The notes under the pieces were generated by a model. The model had not been told where the DNA came from and did not search any database. It saw only the letters and a program-made list of their open reading frames with translations. Positions 1-5,859 of a DNA stretch of 7,115 bases are shown piece by piece. This DNA is from a bacterium. Lineage in GTDB: Bacteria; Chlamydiota; Chlamydiia; Chlamydiales; JAFEGQ01. Location: positions 1 through 7,115 of the forward strand of contig JAKBAF010000067.1 of assembly GCA_021809305.1 (NCBI GenBank). Direction: 5' to 3'. The translations under genes and the position numbers were made by a program. The stretch's first letter is position 1; each line of letters starts with the position of its first letter.

Positions 1-183
1 AGCGTCGTTTCTCCGAAATTCGCATCCCTCTTGTTGCAAAGGTAAAATTGCGGACAAAAAGGCGATTAAAGGTAAACGCAGTCAACATCATCTATTTAGC
101 TTAAGGCAATACCCCTTCGAGGTCAACTCCGACCCCAACTAATGGTTAAATCCTGCCAACAACACGTAATGTTTCGTTTAATT
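1..183. other. Left-edge region with no supportable gene
   Basis: This stretch lies downstream of the minus-strand channel gene and runs to the window edge. All three plus-strand frames meet stops: the frame from position 1 at about 43-45, the frame from position 3 at 102-104, and the frame from position 2 at about 140. The frame ending at 102-104 reads as a basic, plausible C-terminal tail (RRFSEIRIPLVAKVKL and onward) and could be the end of a gene entering from the left, but I cannot identify it. On the minus strand an ATG at 25-23 could begin a gene running off the edge, but only eight codons are visible and the purine-rich AAGAGGG lies too close to serve as a normal ribosome binding site. 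I see no strong hairpin terminator, tRNA or repeat. Confidence 0.4.
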
Positions 184-1386
184 CTATGGGAATTTTTTGA
201 ATGGCACAATTTCTATCGGAGGCAGCTCAAGCCGGGTGGTAGGAAAGGCGAAATCAGCGCCATGCTGCTTAACAATTCTTCCCATTTCGAGCAGCAGGGA
301 CTCCTGCGCGCTCAGAAATTTATCATACTCTGTTTCGTAGGTGTAGACCCTGATATAGAGGTCGAGTGACGACTCTCCATACTTATTAAAGCGGACGATG
401 GGAGCTGTACTTTGATTCACAGCCGGATGTGAGCTTAACATCGCCCTTAAAGCGGTCGCAATCAACACCAGTTCCTCAAAGTCATCGTATCGGAGGCCAA
501 GGGTCGTCTCGACCCTCCTATCGAGGCCGCGCGACCCATTGATTACAACAGCGCTTGAGAAGAGAGAATTGGGCAGATAGTAGGACCTATGGTCAGGAGC
601 GCGCACCTCAGTTAAATACCAGCCTATGGCCTCGACATTGCCCTCGATGGCTTTGTCAGGAACAGTGATCAAATCGCCAACAACAAATGGACGGGTGAAG
701 TAGAGCATGAGTCCGGCAAAAAAGTTGGAAATGACGTCCTTGCCGGCAAAACCAAGAGCCAATGTCCCGAAACCGCCAAGCGTGACAACAGCCATTAGGT
801 CAACGCCAAAAATTCTTAAGATCAAGAGGAGGCCAAAAAGTAAGATCGCAAGGGTAATGAGCTTTCCTACGCCATCGATTGTACCTCGATCAAGGCGCGT
901 GCCACCCCACTCAGCCCCCGCCCTGTATTGAATAAGCGCAGCGCTCTTCCAGCGCATGAGGAACATAAGCCCACACACCACAACAGCTAGCCTCTGAACC
1001 TTCGTAATAAATCCGCTCTCCTGCAACCTGCCAAGATCAAGTGGCAGTATTTGAAGAACAATTGTAGCGGCCATAATCCAAATAAGTACCCGGAGCGGCA
1101 GGGTAATGGCAAGCGGGAGGGAGCGCAGGATAGTCCGCTTCCCCCGCCGCCTCTCCCAATGCCCTCCCCAAAATTCTAAGAGAAGTCCAATTGCAAAGTG
1201 GAGCGCTATGGCCGCCGCCAAAACAACAGAGACGGCTACAAGCCACCCATAGGCCTCAAGTAGTCTCGAAAAGATAGGAGGATCCACTGCATCACCCTCT
1301 GATGTCTCTAGCGGCCAATCATAGACTAACGTGATCAAAGTGGCGAGCCAAACGATAGCGCGCCCTTTTTGACAAAAATAGGACAT
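184..1386 (-). CDS. mscS: MscS-family small-conductance mechanosensitive channel, YnaI type
   Basis: This encodes an inner-membrane channel that opens under membrane tension and releases solutes during hypo-osmotic shock. The 400-residue product has hydrophobic segments at about 44-71, 90-114, 129-145 and 173-195, then the pore-lining helix at about 197-232. That helix carries the family core LGGFGTLALGFAGKD and NFFAGLMLYF, followed by the TRPFVVGDLI turn into the beta domain. The cytoplasmic part keeps VEAIGWYLTEVRAPDHR (251-267), YYLPNSLFSSAVV (269-281), the TTLGLRYDD stretch and a HGADFAFP tail (375-382). These match the remembered E. coli YnaI protein (343 aa) closely, more so than MscS itself. 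A weaker hydrophobic stretch at 9-23 could be an extra helix. The ATG at 1386 is the first possible start, because an in-frame TAG lies just upstream, but it has no good ribosome binding site. A GTG at 1287-1285 (codon 34), with GAGG 8 nt before it, would give 367 residues and fit the YnaI length better. The gene is divergent from the operon to its right. The family call is firm; the start is not. Confidence 0.9.
   Translation of the reverse strand: MSYFCQKGRAIVWLATLITLVYDWPLETSEGDAVDPPIFSRLLEAYGWLVAVSVVLAAAIALHFAIGLLLEFWGGHWERRRGKRTILRSLPLAITLPLRVLIWIMAATIVLQILPLDLGRLQESGFITKVQRLAVVVCGLMFLMRWKSAALIQYRAGAEWGGTRLDRGTIDGVGKLITLAILLFGLLLILRIFGVDLMAVVTLGGFGTLALGFAGKDVISNFFAGLMLYFTRPFVVGDLITVPDKAIEGNVEAIGWYLTEVRAPDHRSYYLPNSLFSSAVVINGSRGLDRRVETTLGLRYDDFEELVLIATALRAMLSSHPAVNQSTAPIVRFNKYGESSLDLYIRVYTYETEYDKFLSAQESLLLEMGRIVKQHGADFAFPTTRLELPPIEIVPFKKFP
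1296..1299 (-). promoter_or_regulatory. Candidate ribosome binding site for an internal GTG start of the channel gene
   Basis: On the minus strand GAGG (within AGAGGGTGAT) sits 8 nt before an in-frame GTG at 1287-1285. The upstream ATG at 1386 has only a weak purine run (GTGAG) before it. This favours a 367-residue channel starting at VDPPIFSRLLEAYGW, but hydrophobic residues 9-23 of the longer form would then be untranslated, so the choice stays open. Confidence 0.4.
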
Positions 1387-1397
1387 TAACTAACACT
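1369..1397 (+). promoter_or_regulatory. Candidate sigma-70-type promoter for the sppA-polA-coaE-rho operon
   Basis: A perfect TTGACA box lies at 1369-1374. About 16 to 17 bp later there is only a weak -10 candidate (TAACAC at 1391-1396, or AACACT at 1392-1397; three of six consensus positions). Transcription would begin near 1403 and leave a leader of about 64 nt before the protease start. The -35 box falls inside the first codons of the channel gene if that gene starts at 1386, but in noncoding DNA if it starts at 1287. A second TTGAGA at 1408-1413 has no convincing partner. The major sigma of chlamydiae tolerates weak -10 boxes, so this is a candidate only. Confidence 0.35.
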
Positions 1398-1405
1398 CAC
1401 GTCAA
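1378..1405 (-). promoter_or_regulatory. Candidate leftward promoter for the channel gene
   Basis: On the minus strand TTGACG lies at 1405-1400, with a weak -10 candidate TCCTAT (1383-1378) after 16 bp or CCTATT (1382-1377) after 17 bp. The implied transcription start, near 1371, is downstream of the ATG at 1386 and so would require the shorter, GTG-initiated channel. It overlaps the rightward candidate promoter on the opposite strand. An alternative with TTGTTA and GACTAT further upstream is equally weak. Confidence 0.25.
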
Positions 1406-1411
1406 TATTGA
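1402..1411. repeat. Perfect 10-bp palindrome in the divergent spacer
   Basis: TCAATATTGA is its own reverse complement. It lies between the two divergent genes, just after the predicted rightward start and overlapping the leftward -35 candidate, so it could be an operator half or full site. The length is short enough to be chance. Confidence 0.3.
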
Positions 1412-1455
1412 GACAGCGCTCATAGTCGGTAGTCACAATTCGCATAACAAAAAGT

Positions 1456-1460
1456 GGGAG
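1456..1460 (+). promoter_or_regulatory. Ribosome binding site of the protease gene
   Basis: GGGAG lies 6 nt before the ATG at 1467. This fixes the protease start and puts the single N-terminal membrane helix within the first 41 residues. Confidence 0.65.
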
Positions 1461-1466
1461 TCTTAC

Positions 1467-2516
1467 ATGGTGCGCGAGTCCGTATTTTTCGCCTCGATCA
1501 GAGCCTTTCTCGTCACTTTTTTCGGACTCCTTGGGCTCGTAGCTTCCATCATTGTGATTATCCTCCTCCTCGCACTCATCACCCTCTCTGGACGGCAAGC
1601 ACCCTCTGTTATCGGAAGCTACACCGTTCTACCGAATGCTAATGGGAGCAAGAAGGCGCTGGGTCAATCAACCCCTCTTATTCTTTCAATCGACCTAAAG
1701 GGCGTCATTGGATCAGATGATCTTAATGGCCCAGGGATTGAGGATCAGTTAGAACGCTCACGGCTTGGGAGCCTTGACGATCGGGTAAAGGCTATCTTTC
1801 TCAATATTAATTCGCCTGGTGGCTCGGTCTTCGCAGCAGATAGCATCTATCAGGCCGTTAAAGAGTATAAAGAGCGCTATAATGTCCCCGTTTATGCCTT
1901 TGCAGATGGCCTCTGCGCTTCTGGCGCGATGTATGTCTCTTGCGCTGCCGACCAAATCTTTGCTACAGCTGTCAGCCTCGTCGGATCGATTGGCGTTCTC
2001 GTTGAGCTTCCCAATATCTCTGAGACACTGGATAAGATTGGCGTGGAGGTCCTCACCGTCTCACGCGGGAAAGATAAAGACGCAATGAACCCCTTGCGCC
2101 CTTGGAAAGAGGGTGAGGATGAGCAGATCACAGGCATCATCGACTACTACTACAACGATTTTGTTGCTCTTGTCACCGGATCTCGAAAAAATGTTAGTCG
2201 AGATAAGCTTGTCGATGAGTATGGCGCCCACGTCTTTCCTGCGCCTGCTGCAAAGGAGATCGGCTACATCGATGAGGTCGTTGCAACCCGCAATGTCGCC
2301 ATCGCTAAACTTGCCGAGGAGTTGGGGATTACGAAAGAGTATCAAGTGATTCGCCTAGAGAACAAAAATTGGCTATCGAGCCTCTTCCGGGCAGAGTCTC
2401 CCCTCATTACTGGACGGATAGTCCATCAAATGAAGCTCCCTGAAGCGTTGGATGGGAGCTCAATGAGCGGCTATCTCTACCTCTACAAACCTGAATCACA
2501 GGCCTATTACAGATAG
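1467..2516 (+). CDS. sppA: Membrane-anchored Ser-Lys peptidase of the S49 family (SppA/SohB type)
   Basis: This is a half-length (349 aa) signal peptide peptidase-type protease that cleaves leftover signal peptides or other membrane peptides on the outer face of the inner membrane. One long hydrophobic helix at about 12-40 anchors the N-terminus, and the protease domain starts near residue 70 (LILSIDLKGVIG). The oxyanion-region motif NSPGGS is at 115-120. The nucleophile is Ser152 in CASGAMYVSCAAD, and the general base is Lys204 in SRGKDKDAMNP. The spacing of 52 residues equals the Ser147/Lys199 pair I recall for Bacillus subtilis SppA. The GSIGVLVELPNI segment at 173-184 is also typical of the family. 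Both catalytic residues are intact, so the enzyme should be active. It is the first gene of the tight cluster and its TAG stop is 4 nt before the polA start. In C. trachomatis the protein at the same position is annotated SohB. Its natural substrate is unknown. Confidence 0.92.
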   Translation: MVRESVFFASIRAFLVTFFGLLGLVASIIVIILLLALITLSGRQAPSVIGSYTVLPNANGSKKALGQSTPLILSIDLKGVIGSDDLNGPGIEDQLERSRLGSLDDRVKAIFLNINSPGGSVFAADSIYQAVKEYKERYNVPVYAFADGLCASGAMYVSCAADQIFATAVSLVGSIGVLVELPNISETLDKIGVEVLTVSRGKDKDAMNPLRPWKEGEDEQITGIIDYYYNDFVALVTGSRKNVSRDKLVDEYGAHVFPAPAAKEIGYIDEVVATRNVAIAKLAEELGITKEYQVIRLENKNWLSSLFRAESPLITGRIVHQMKLPEALDGSSMSGYLYLYKPESQAYYR

Positions 2517-2520
2517 GTTC

Positions 2521-5229
2521 ATGCACAAAATTTTCCTGATTGATGTCTCTGGCTACCTCTACCGGGCCTACTTTGCGCTTCCCCCCATGAGCAATGACAG
2601 AGGAGAGCCAACCCAAGCTCTCTTTGGTTTTGTGAGATCGATCCTACGGCTCATTAAAGACTTCTCTCCAACACACGTTGCCGCAGTCTTTGATGGACCC
2701 GAAGGAAAGAGGTCGCGAACTGAGATCTTTGCGGACTATAAGATCCACCGCAAGCCCATTCCGCATGACCTGCCGCAACAAATTGCACGGGCCGCTGAAT
2801 TTTGCGAGCTGGAGGGCATACCGCAGATCACCTTAACAGGCGTTGAGGCAGATGATGCTATGGGAAGCATTGCGAAATGGGCCTCAGAGCAAGGCGCCAC
2901 CGTCTACCTTTGCACCTCCGACAAAAATCTCGCCCCAATTGTGGATGACAAGGTTCTCTTGCTCAATACTCACAAAGATAACCTGATTATTGATAAGGCC
3001 AAGGTCGAGGAGATCTATGGGGTCCGCCCCGACCAGATCGTAGACCTCCTAGCCTTGATGGGCGATGCGAGCGATAATATTCCTGGCCTTCCCGGCTTCG
3101 GCGCTAAGACTGCCGCCTCACTTCTCCAAGAATTTGGCTCACTTGAGACGCTCCTTGCAAATCCTGAGAAGGTATCGGGTAAAAAGAAGCAGGAAACACT
3201 CCGCGATGAAGCGGAACTGGCTCGGCTCAGCCAGCAACTAGCGCTTATCAATTGCGACCTTCCTATCCCGCAGCACCCATCTGACTACCTTAAGCGAGAA
3301 GCTAATCTAGAGGGGTTAAAGGCCTTTTTTCAAGAGATGAACTTTGCCTCGCTTAGCAAAGAGGTGGCACTCCGACCCGTCCAAGAGGCCGTGAGGGAGG
3401 AGCCCACACGAGAACCGCCTGCAACTAAAATTAGTTATGAAATAATTGACAGTGAAGAGGCTCTAAAAGAGGTTGTAGCCAGACTCTCAGCCTTTGATGA
3501 GATCTGTATTGACACCGAGACAACGGGCTTAAGACCGCTCCTTGCAGAACTTGTTGGCATTGGCCTTGGTCATGACGCTTCATCGGCCTGGTACATCCCG
3601 ATGAATGGAGAGCTTGGCAGGGAGCGTGCGATTGCTCTCTTGCAGCCCCTCTTTAAGAGACCGAAGATCGCTTTTTACGGCCATAACATCAAATACGACG
3701 TCCACGTCCTTGCAAAGGCGGGTCTCCCTATCAAGCGGATCTCCTTCGACACGATGGTGGCCTCCTTTCTCTTGAATTCCCACCACCGCAACCACTCACT
3801 TGATGCACTCGCCCTCTCTACCTTTCAGCTCGTCATGACCCCCATCAAGGCGCTGATCGGTGAGGGCCGACGTGCGACAACTATGGATCTTGTCCCAATT
3901 GAGAGTGTGGCTAGCTACTGCGCCGAAGATGTGACAACAACTTCTCGCTTGAGGGCAGACCTTGAGCAAGGTCTAAAAGAGCGTCCCAACCTCTTGCGCG
4001 TCTTCGAAACGATCGAGCTTCCCCTGCTGCCGGTTCTCATCGATATGGAGCGCACCGGGATCTTTGTCGATAGAAACCACTTAGCAAGGCTCTCCAGCTA
4101 CTTTACCTCTAAAATTGAGACCTTGCGGGAGGAGATCTTCACGCTAGCTGGAACCCCCTTTGATCTCAACTCACCCAAGCAGTTAAGTCGCATCCTCTTT
4201 GAGGACCTTGGAATCAAAGCCACAAAAAAGACGGCAAAGGGCTCCTCCTACTCCACCGGAGCTGAGGTGCTCGAACTTCTCAAATTCGACTTCCCAATTG
4301 CGGGTAAAGTCCTCGACTACCGCACCCTTGAAAAACTCCGCTCTACCTACGTGGATTCCCTCCCAAATGAGATCAATCCTCAGACCGGAAGGGTCCACTG
4401 CACCTTTAACCAGTCAGTTGCAGCGACAGGCCGCCTCTCCTGCCAAGATCCCAACCTTCAGAATATTCCCGTCCGCTCTGAGGAGGGCCGAAAGATTCGG
4501 GAGGCCTTCCGCCCCCATGCCTCCTCTGATGAGCCTCCCTGGCTCTTTGTATCCGCTGACTACTCCCAGATTGAGCTTCGCCTTCTTGCCCACCTCTCAG
4601 GCGACCCCGCCTTAATTGATGCCTTTGAGCAGGGCGAGGATATCCACGCCTCGACTGCGGCGAAGATATTTGATATCCCTCTAGCCCGGGTCACCAAAGA
4701 GCAGCGCGCATCCGCGAAGGCCGTCAACTTTGGCATCATCTACGGCCAGCAAGCCTTTGGCCTCTCCCGCCAGATTGGCATCTCTCACAAAGAGGCGGCG
4801 CAGTTTATTGAGACCTATCTTGCTCGCTACCCTAAGGTTCAAGAGTATATTGAGTATTGCAAGCGCGTGGCCAGGGAGACCGGAAGGGCAACCACCATTT
4901 CGGGGCGTGAGCGCCTTATTCCCGACATCAACAGCTCTAATGGGAGTATGCGAATTGCAGCCGAGCGACTGGCCATAAACTCCCCTCTTCAAGGGAGCGC
5001 TGCTGACCTTATCAAGACCGCCATGATTCGAGTAGCAGAACTCCTTCATTCCCAAGCTTTTCGGGCCCGTCTTCTTCTCCAGATTCACGATGAGCTCCTC
5101 TTTGAGCTTCCTGAGAGCGAGGTCTCAACCTTTATCCCACCCCTTCGAGAGGCCATGGAGAAGGCATTTGAGCTCTCAGTTGCGACGCCTGTTGATATTG
5201 TCGTTGGAAAAAATTGGAAGGAGTGCTAG
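2521..5229 (+). CDS. polA: DNA polymerase I (5'-nuclease, 3'-5' exonuclease, polymerase)
   Basis: This is a full-length 902-residue Pol I, close to the 928 of E. coli, for Okazaki fragment maturation and excision repair. The 5'-nuclease domain (about 1-280) has Asp8, Asp58, Glu109, Asp111, Asp112, Asp134, Asp182 and Asp185, and the helix-hairpin-helix GLPGFGAKTA. However, the usual DKD.xQL motif reads DKNLAPIV, so Asn136 replaces a metal-binding Asp. A linker at about 281-305 follows. The proofreading domain is intact: DTETTG with Asp331 and Glu333, NIKYD with Asn389 and Asp393, and YCAED with Tyr466 and Asp470. The polymerase domain (about 490-902) has motif A SADYSQIELR (Asp680), motif B with Arg729, Lys733, Phe737 and Tyr741, and motif C QIHDEL (Asp857). 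Phe737 matches E. coli Phe762. The start at 2521 is 4 nt after the protease stop with only a poor AGG nearby, which suggests translational coupling. The gene ends with an amber stop in the same frame as coaE. Confidence 0.98.
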   Translation: MHKIFLIDVSGYLYRAYFALPPMSNDRGEPTQALFGFVRSILRLIKDFSPTHVAAVFDGPEGKRSRTEIFADYKIHRKPIPHDLPQQIARAAEFCELEGIPQITLTGVEADDAMGSIAKWASEQGATVYLCTSDKNLAPIVDDKVLLLNTHKDNLIIDKAKVEEIYGVRPDQIVDLLALMGDASDNIPGLPGFGAKTAASLLQEFGSLETLLANPEKVSGKKKQETLRDEAELARLSQQLALINCDLPIPQHPSDYLKREANLEGLKAFFQEMNFASLSKEVALRPVQEAVREEPTREPPATKISYEIIDSEEALKEVVARLSAFDEICIDTETTGLRPLLAELVGIGLGHDASSAWYIPMNGELGRERAIALLQPLFKRPKIAFYGHNIKYDVHVLAKAGLPIKRISFDTMVASFLLNSHHRNHSLDALALSTFQLVMTPIKALIGEGRRATTMDLVPIESVASYCAEDVTTTSRLRADLEQGLKERPNLLRVFETIELPLLPVLIDMERTGIFVDRNHLARLSSYFTSKIETLREEIFTLAGTPFDLNSPKQLSRILFEDLGIKATKKTAKGSSYSTGAEVLELLKFDFPIAGKVLDYRTLEKLRSTYVDSLPNEINPQTGRVHCTFNQSVAATGRLSCQDPNLQNIPVRSEEGRKIREAFRPHASSDEPPWLFVSADYSQIELRLLAHLSGDPALIDAFEQGEDIHASTAAKIFDIPLARVTKEQRASAKAVNFGIIYGQQAFGLSRQIGISHKEAAQFIETYLARYPKVQEYIEYCKRVARETGRATTISGRERLIPDINSSNGSMRIAAERLAINSPLQGSAADLIKTAMIRVAELLHSQAFRARLLLQIHDELLFELPESEVSTFIPPLREAMEKAFELSVATPVDIVVGKNWKEC
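5218..5223 (+). promoter_or_regulatory. Ribosome binding site that supports the TTG start of coaE
   Basis: AAGGAG lies inside the last codons of polA, with 9 nt to the TTG at 5233. No ATG or GTG occurs in this frame between the polA stop and the coaE P-loop, so the site and the reading frame together select TTG. Confidence 0.8.
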
Positions 5230-5232
5230 TAT

Positions 5233-5859
5233 TTGAGGAAAGTTGCAGTCACGGGCGGTCTCGCCTGCGGAAAGACTACGGTTTGCCGCTTCCTAAAGGA
5301 ATTTGGCGCTTTTGTAATCAGCGCCGACACCATCGTTCACCAGCTCCTCTCTGAAGATAAAGCCACGGCCAATGCGGTCATTGACCTGCTGGGGCCTGGC
5401 ATCGTCCGTAGCAATACGATCGATCGCATTGAGGTAGCAAAGCGGGTGTTCGGGGATCCCTCCCTACTAGAGGCCTTAGAGAAGCTGCTCCATCCTCGCG
5501 TTCACCAGGAGGTCTTTCGCCTCTATGAAGAGGTCCGCACAAAGGACATCCCCTTATTCGTCGTTGAGATCCCCCTCCTCTTTGAGGTGAAGATGGATAG
5601 CGACTACGACGCCACAATTGCTGTCGTTAGCAGTGAGGCTCTATGTAGAGCCCGCTTTGCTAATGTGGGAAAGGCGGGAGACGACTTCGATATCCGCAGC
5701 AAGCGGCAGCTTCCCTTAGACGAGAAGGCGAAGCGAGCCACGTATGTACTCGTCAACAATGGAACGCTAAAAGAGTTGTATCAAGCAACATGCGTCCTCT
5801 TCAAATCGTTAACTAATCCTCAGAAGGAGCCACAGGTCGATGAACCACGAAACAGATGA
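5233..5859 (+). CDS. coaE: Dephospho-CoA kinase, TTG start
   Basis: CoaE phosphorylates the ribose 3'-hydroxyl of dephospho-CoA with ATP, the last step of coenzyme A synthesis, in the cytoplasm. The 208-residue length is normal for the family. The P-loop GGLACGKT is at 8-15, Asp32 lies in VISAD, the LHP motif is at 86-88, VEIPLLFE at 111-118, a lid-type arginine segment with Arg155, Arg158 and Gln159, and the closing NNG at 175-177. The phrase FGAFVISAD and the VEIPLLFE context resemble the C. trachomatis protein as I remember it. The start must be TTG: the preceding in-frame codons are the polA TAG and a single TAT, and the next possible starts would cut the P-loop. The reading frame is the same as polA. 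The last 20 nt overlap the start of rho. TTG may keep expression low relative to polA, but this is inference. Confidence 0.95.
   Translation: MRKVAVTGGLACGKTTVCRFLKEFGAFVISADTIVHQLLSEDKATANAVIDLLGPGIVRSNTIDRIEVAKRVFGDPSLLEALEKLLHPRVHQEVFRLYEEVRTKDIPLFVVEIPLLFEVKMDSDYDATIAVVSSEALCRARFANVGKAGDDFDIRSKRQLPLDEKAKRATYVLVNNGTLKELYQATCVLFKSLTNPQKEPQVDEPRNR
5824..5829 (+). promoter_or_regulatory. Ribosome binding site of rho inside coaE
   Basis: AAGGAG lies within the coaE coding sequence, 10 nt before the ATG at 5840. It supports that start over the internal ATGs at codons 46 and 58, and so the 35-residue N-terminal extension. Confidence 0.7.

Noticed and set aside
110..140. Short inverted repeat GGTC/GACC downstream of the channel gene
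   Set aside because: A 4-bp stem with no U-tract on the minus strand is not enough to call a terminator.
180..198. Hairpin AATTC-TATGG-GAATT followed by a T run, a possible rightward terminator
   Set aside because: The stem is only 5 bp and AT-rich, it overlaps the channel stop codon, and no proven plus-strand gene ends upstream of it.
142..369. Plus-strand open frame of 75 codons overlapping the 3' end of the channel gene
   Set aside because: Most of it is antisense to the conserved C-terminus of the channel, it lacks a clear ribosome binding site, and the protein resembles nothing I know.
3421..4000. Possibility that the PolA proofreading domain is inactive, as in many bacterial Pol I enzymes
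   Set aside because: All three exonuclease motifs and their carboxylates (Asp331, Glu333, Asp393, Asp470) are present, so an active domain is the simpler reading.
4199..4615. Plus-strand open frame of 138 codons in another frame within polA
   Set aside because: The product is a low-complexity Ser/Pro/Arg-rich string typical of an out-of-frame shadow of a GC-moderate gene.
4681..5088. Minus-strand open frame of 135 codons opposite the PolA polymerase motifs
   Set aside because: The plus-strand frame encodes motifs B and the region up to motif C with certainty; the antisense product has no recognisable features or ribosome binding site that I can see.
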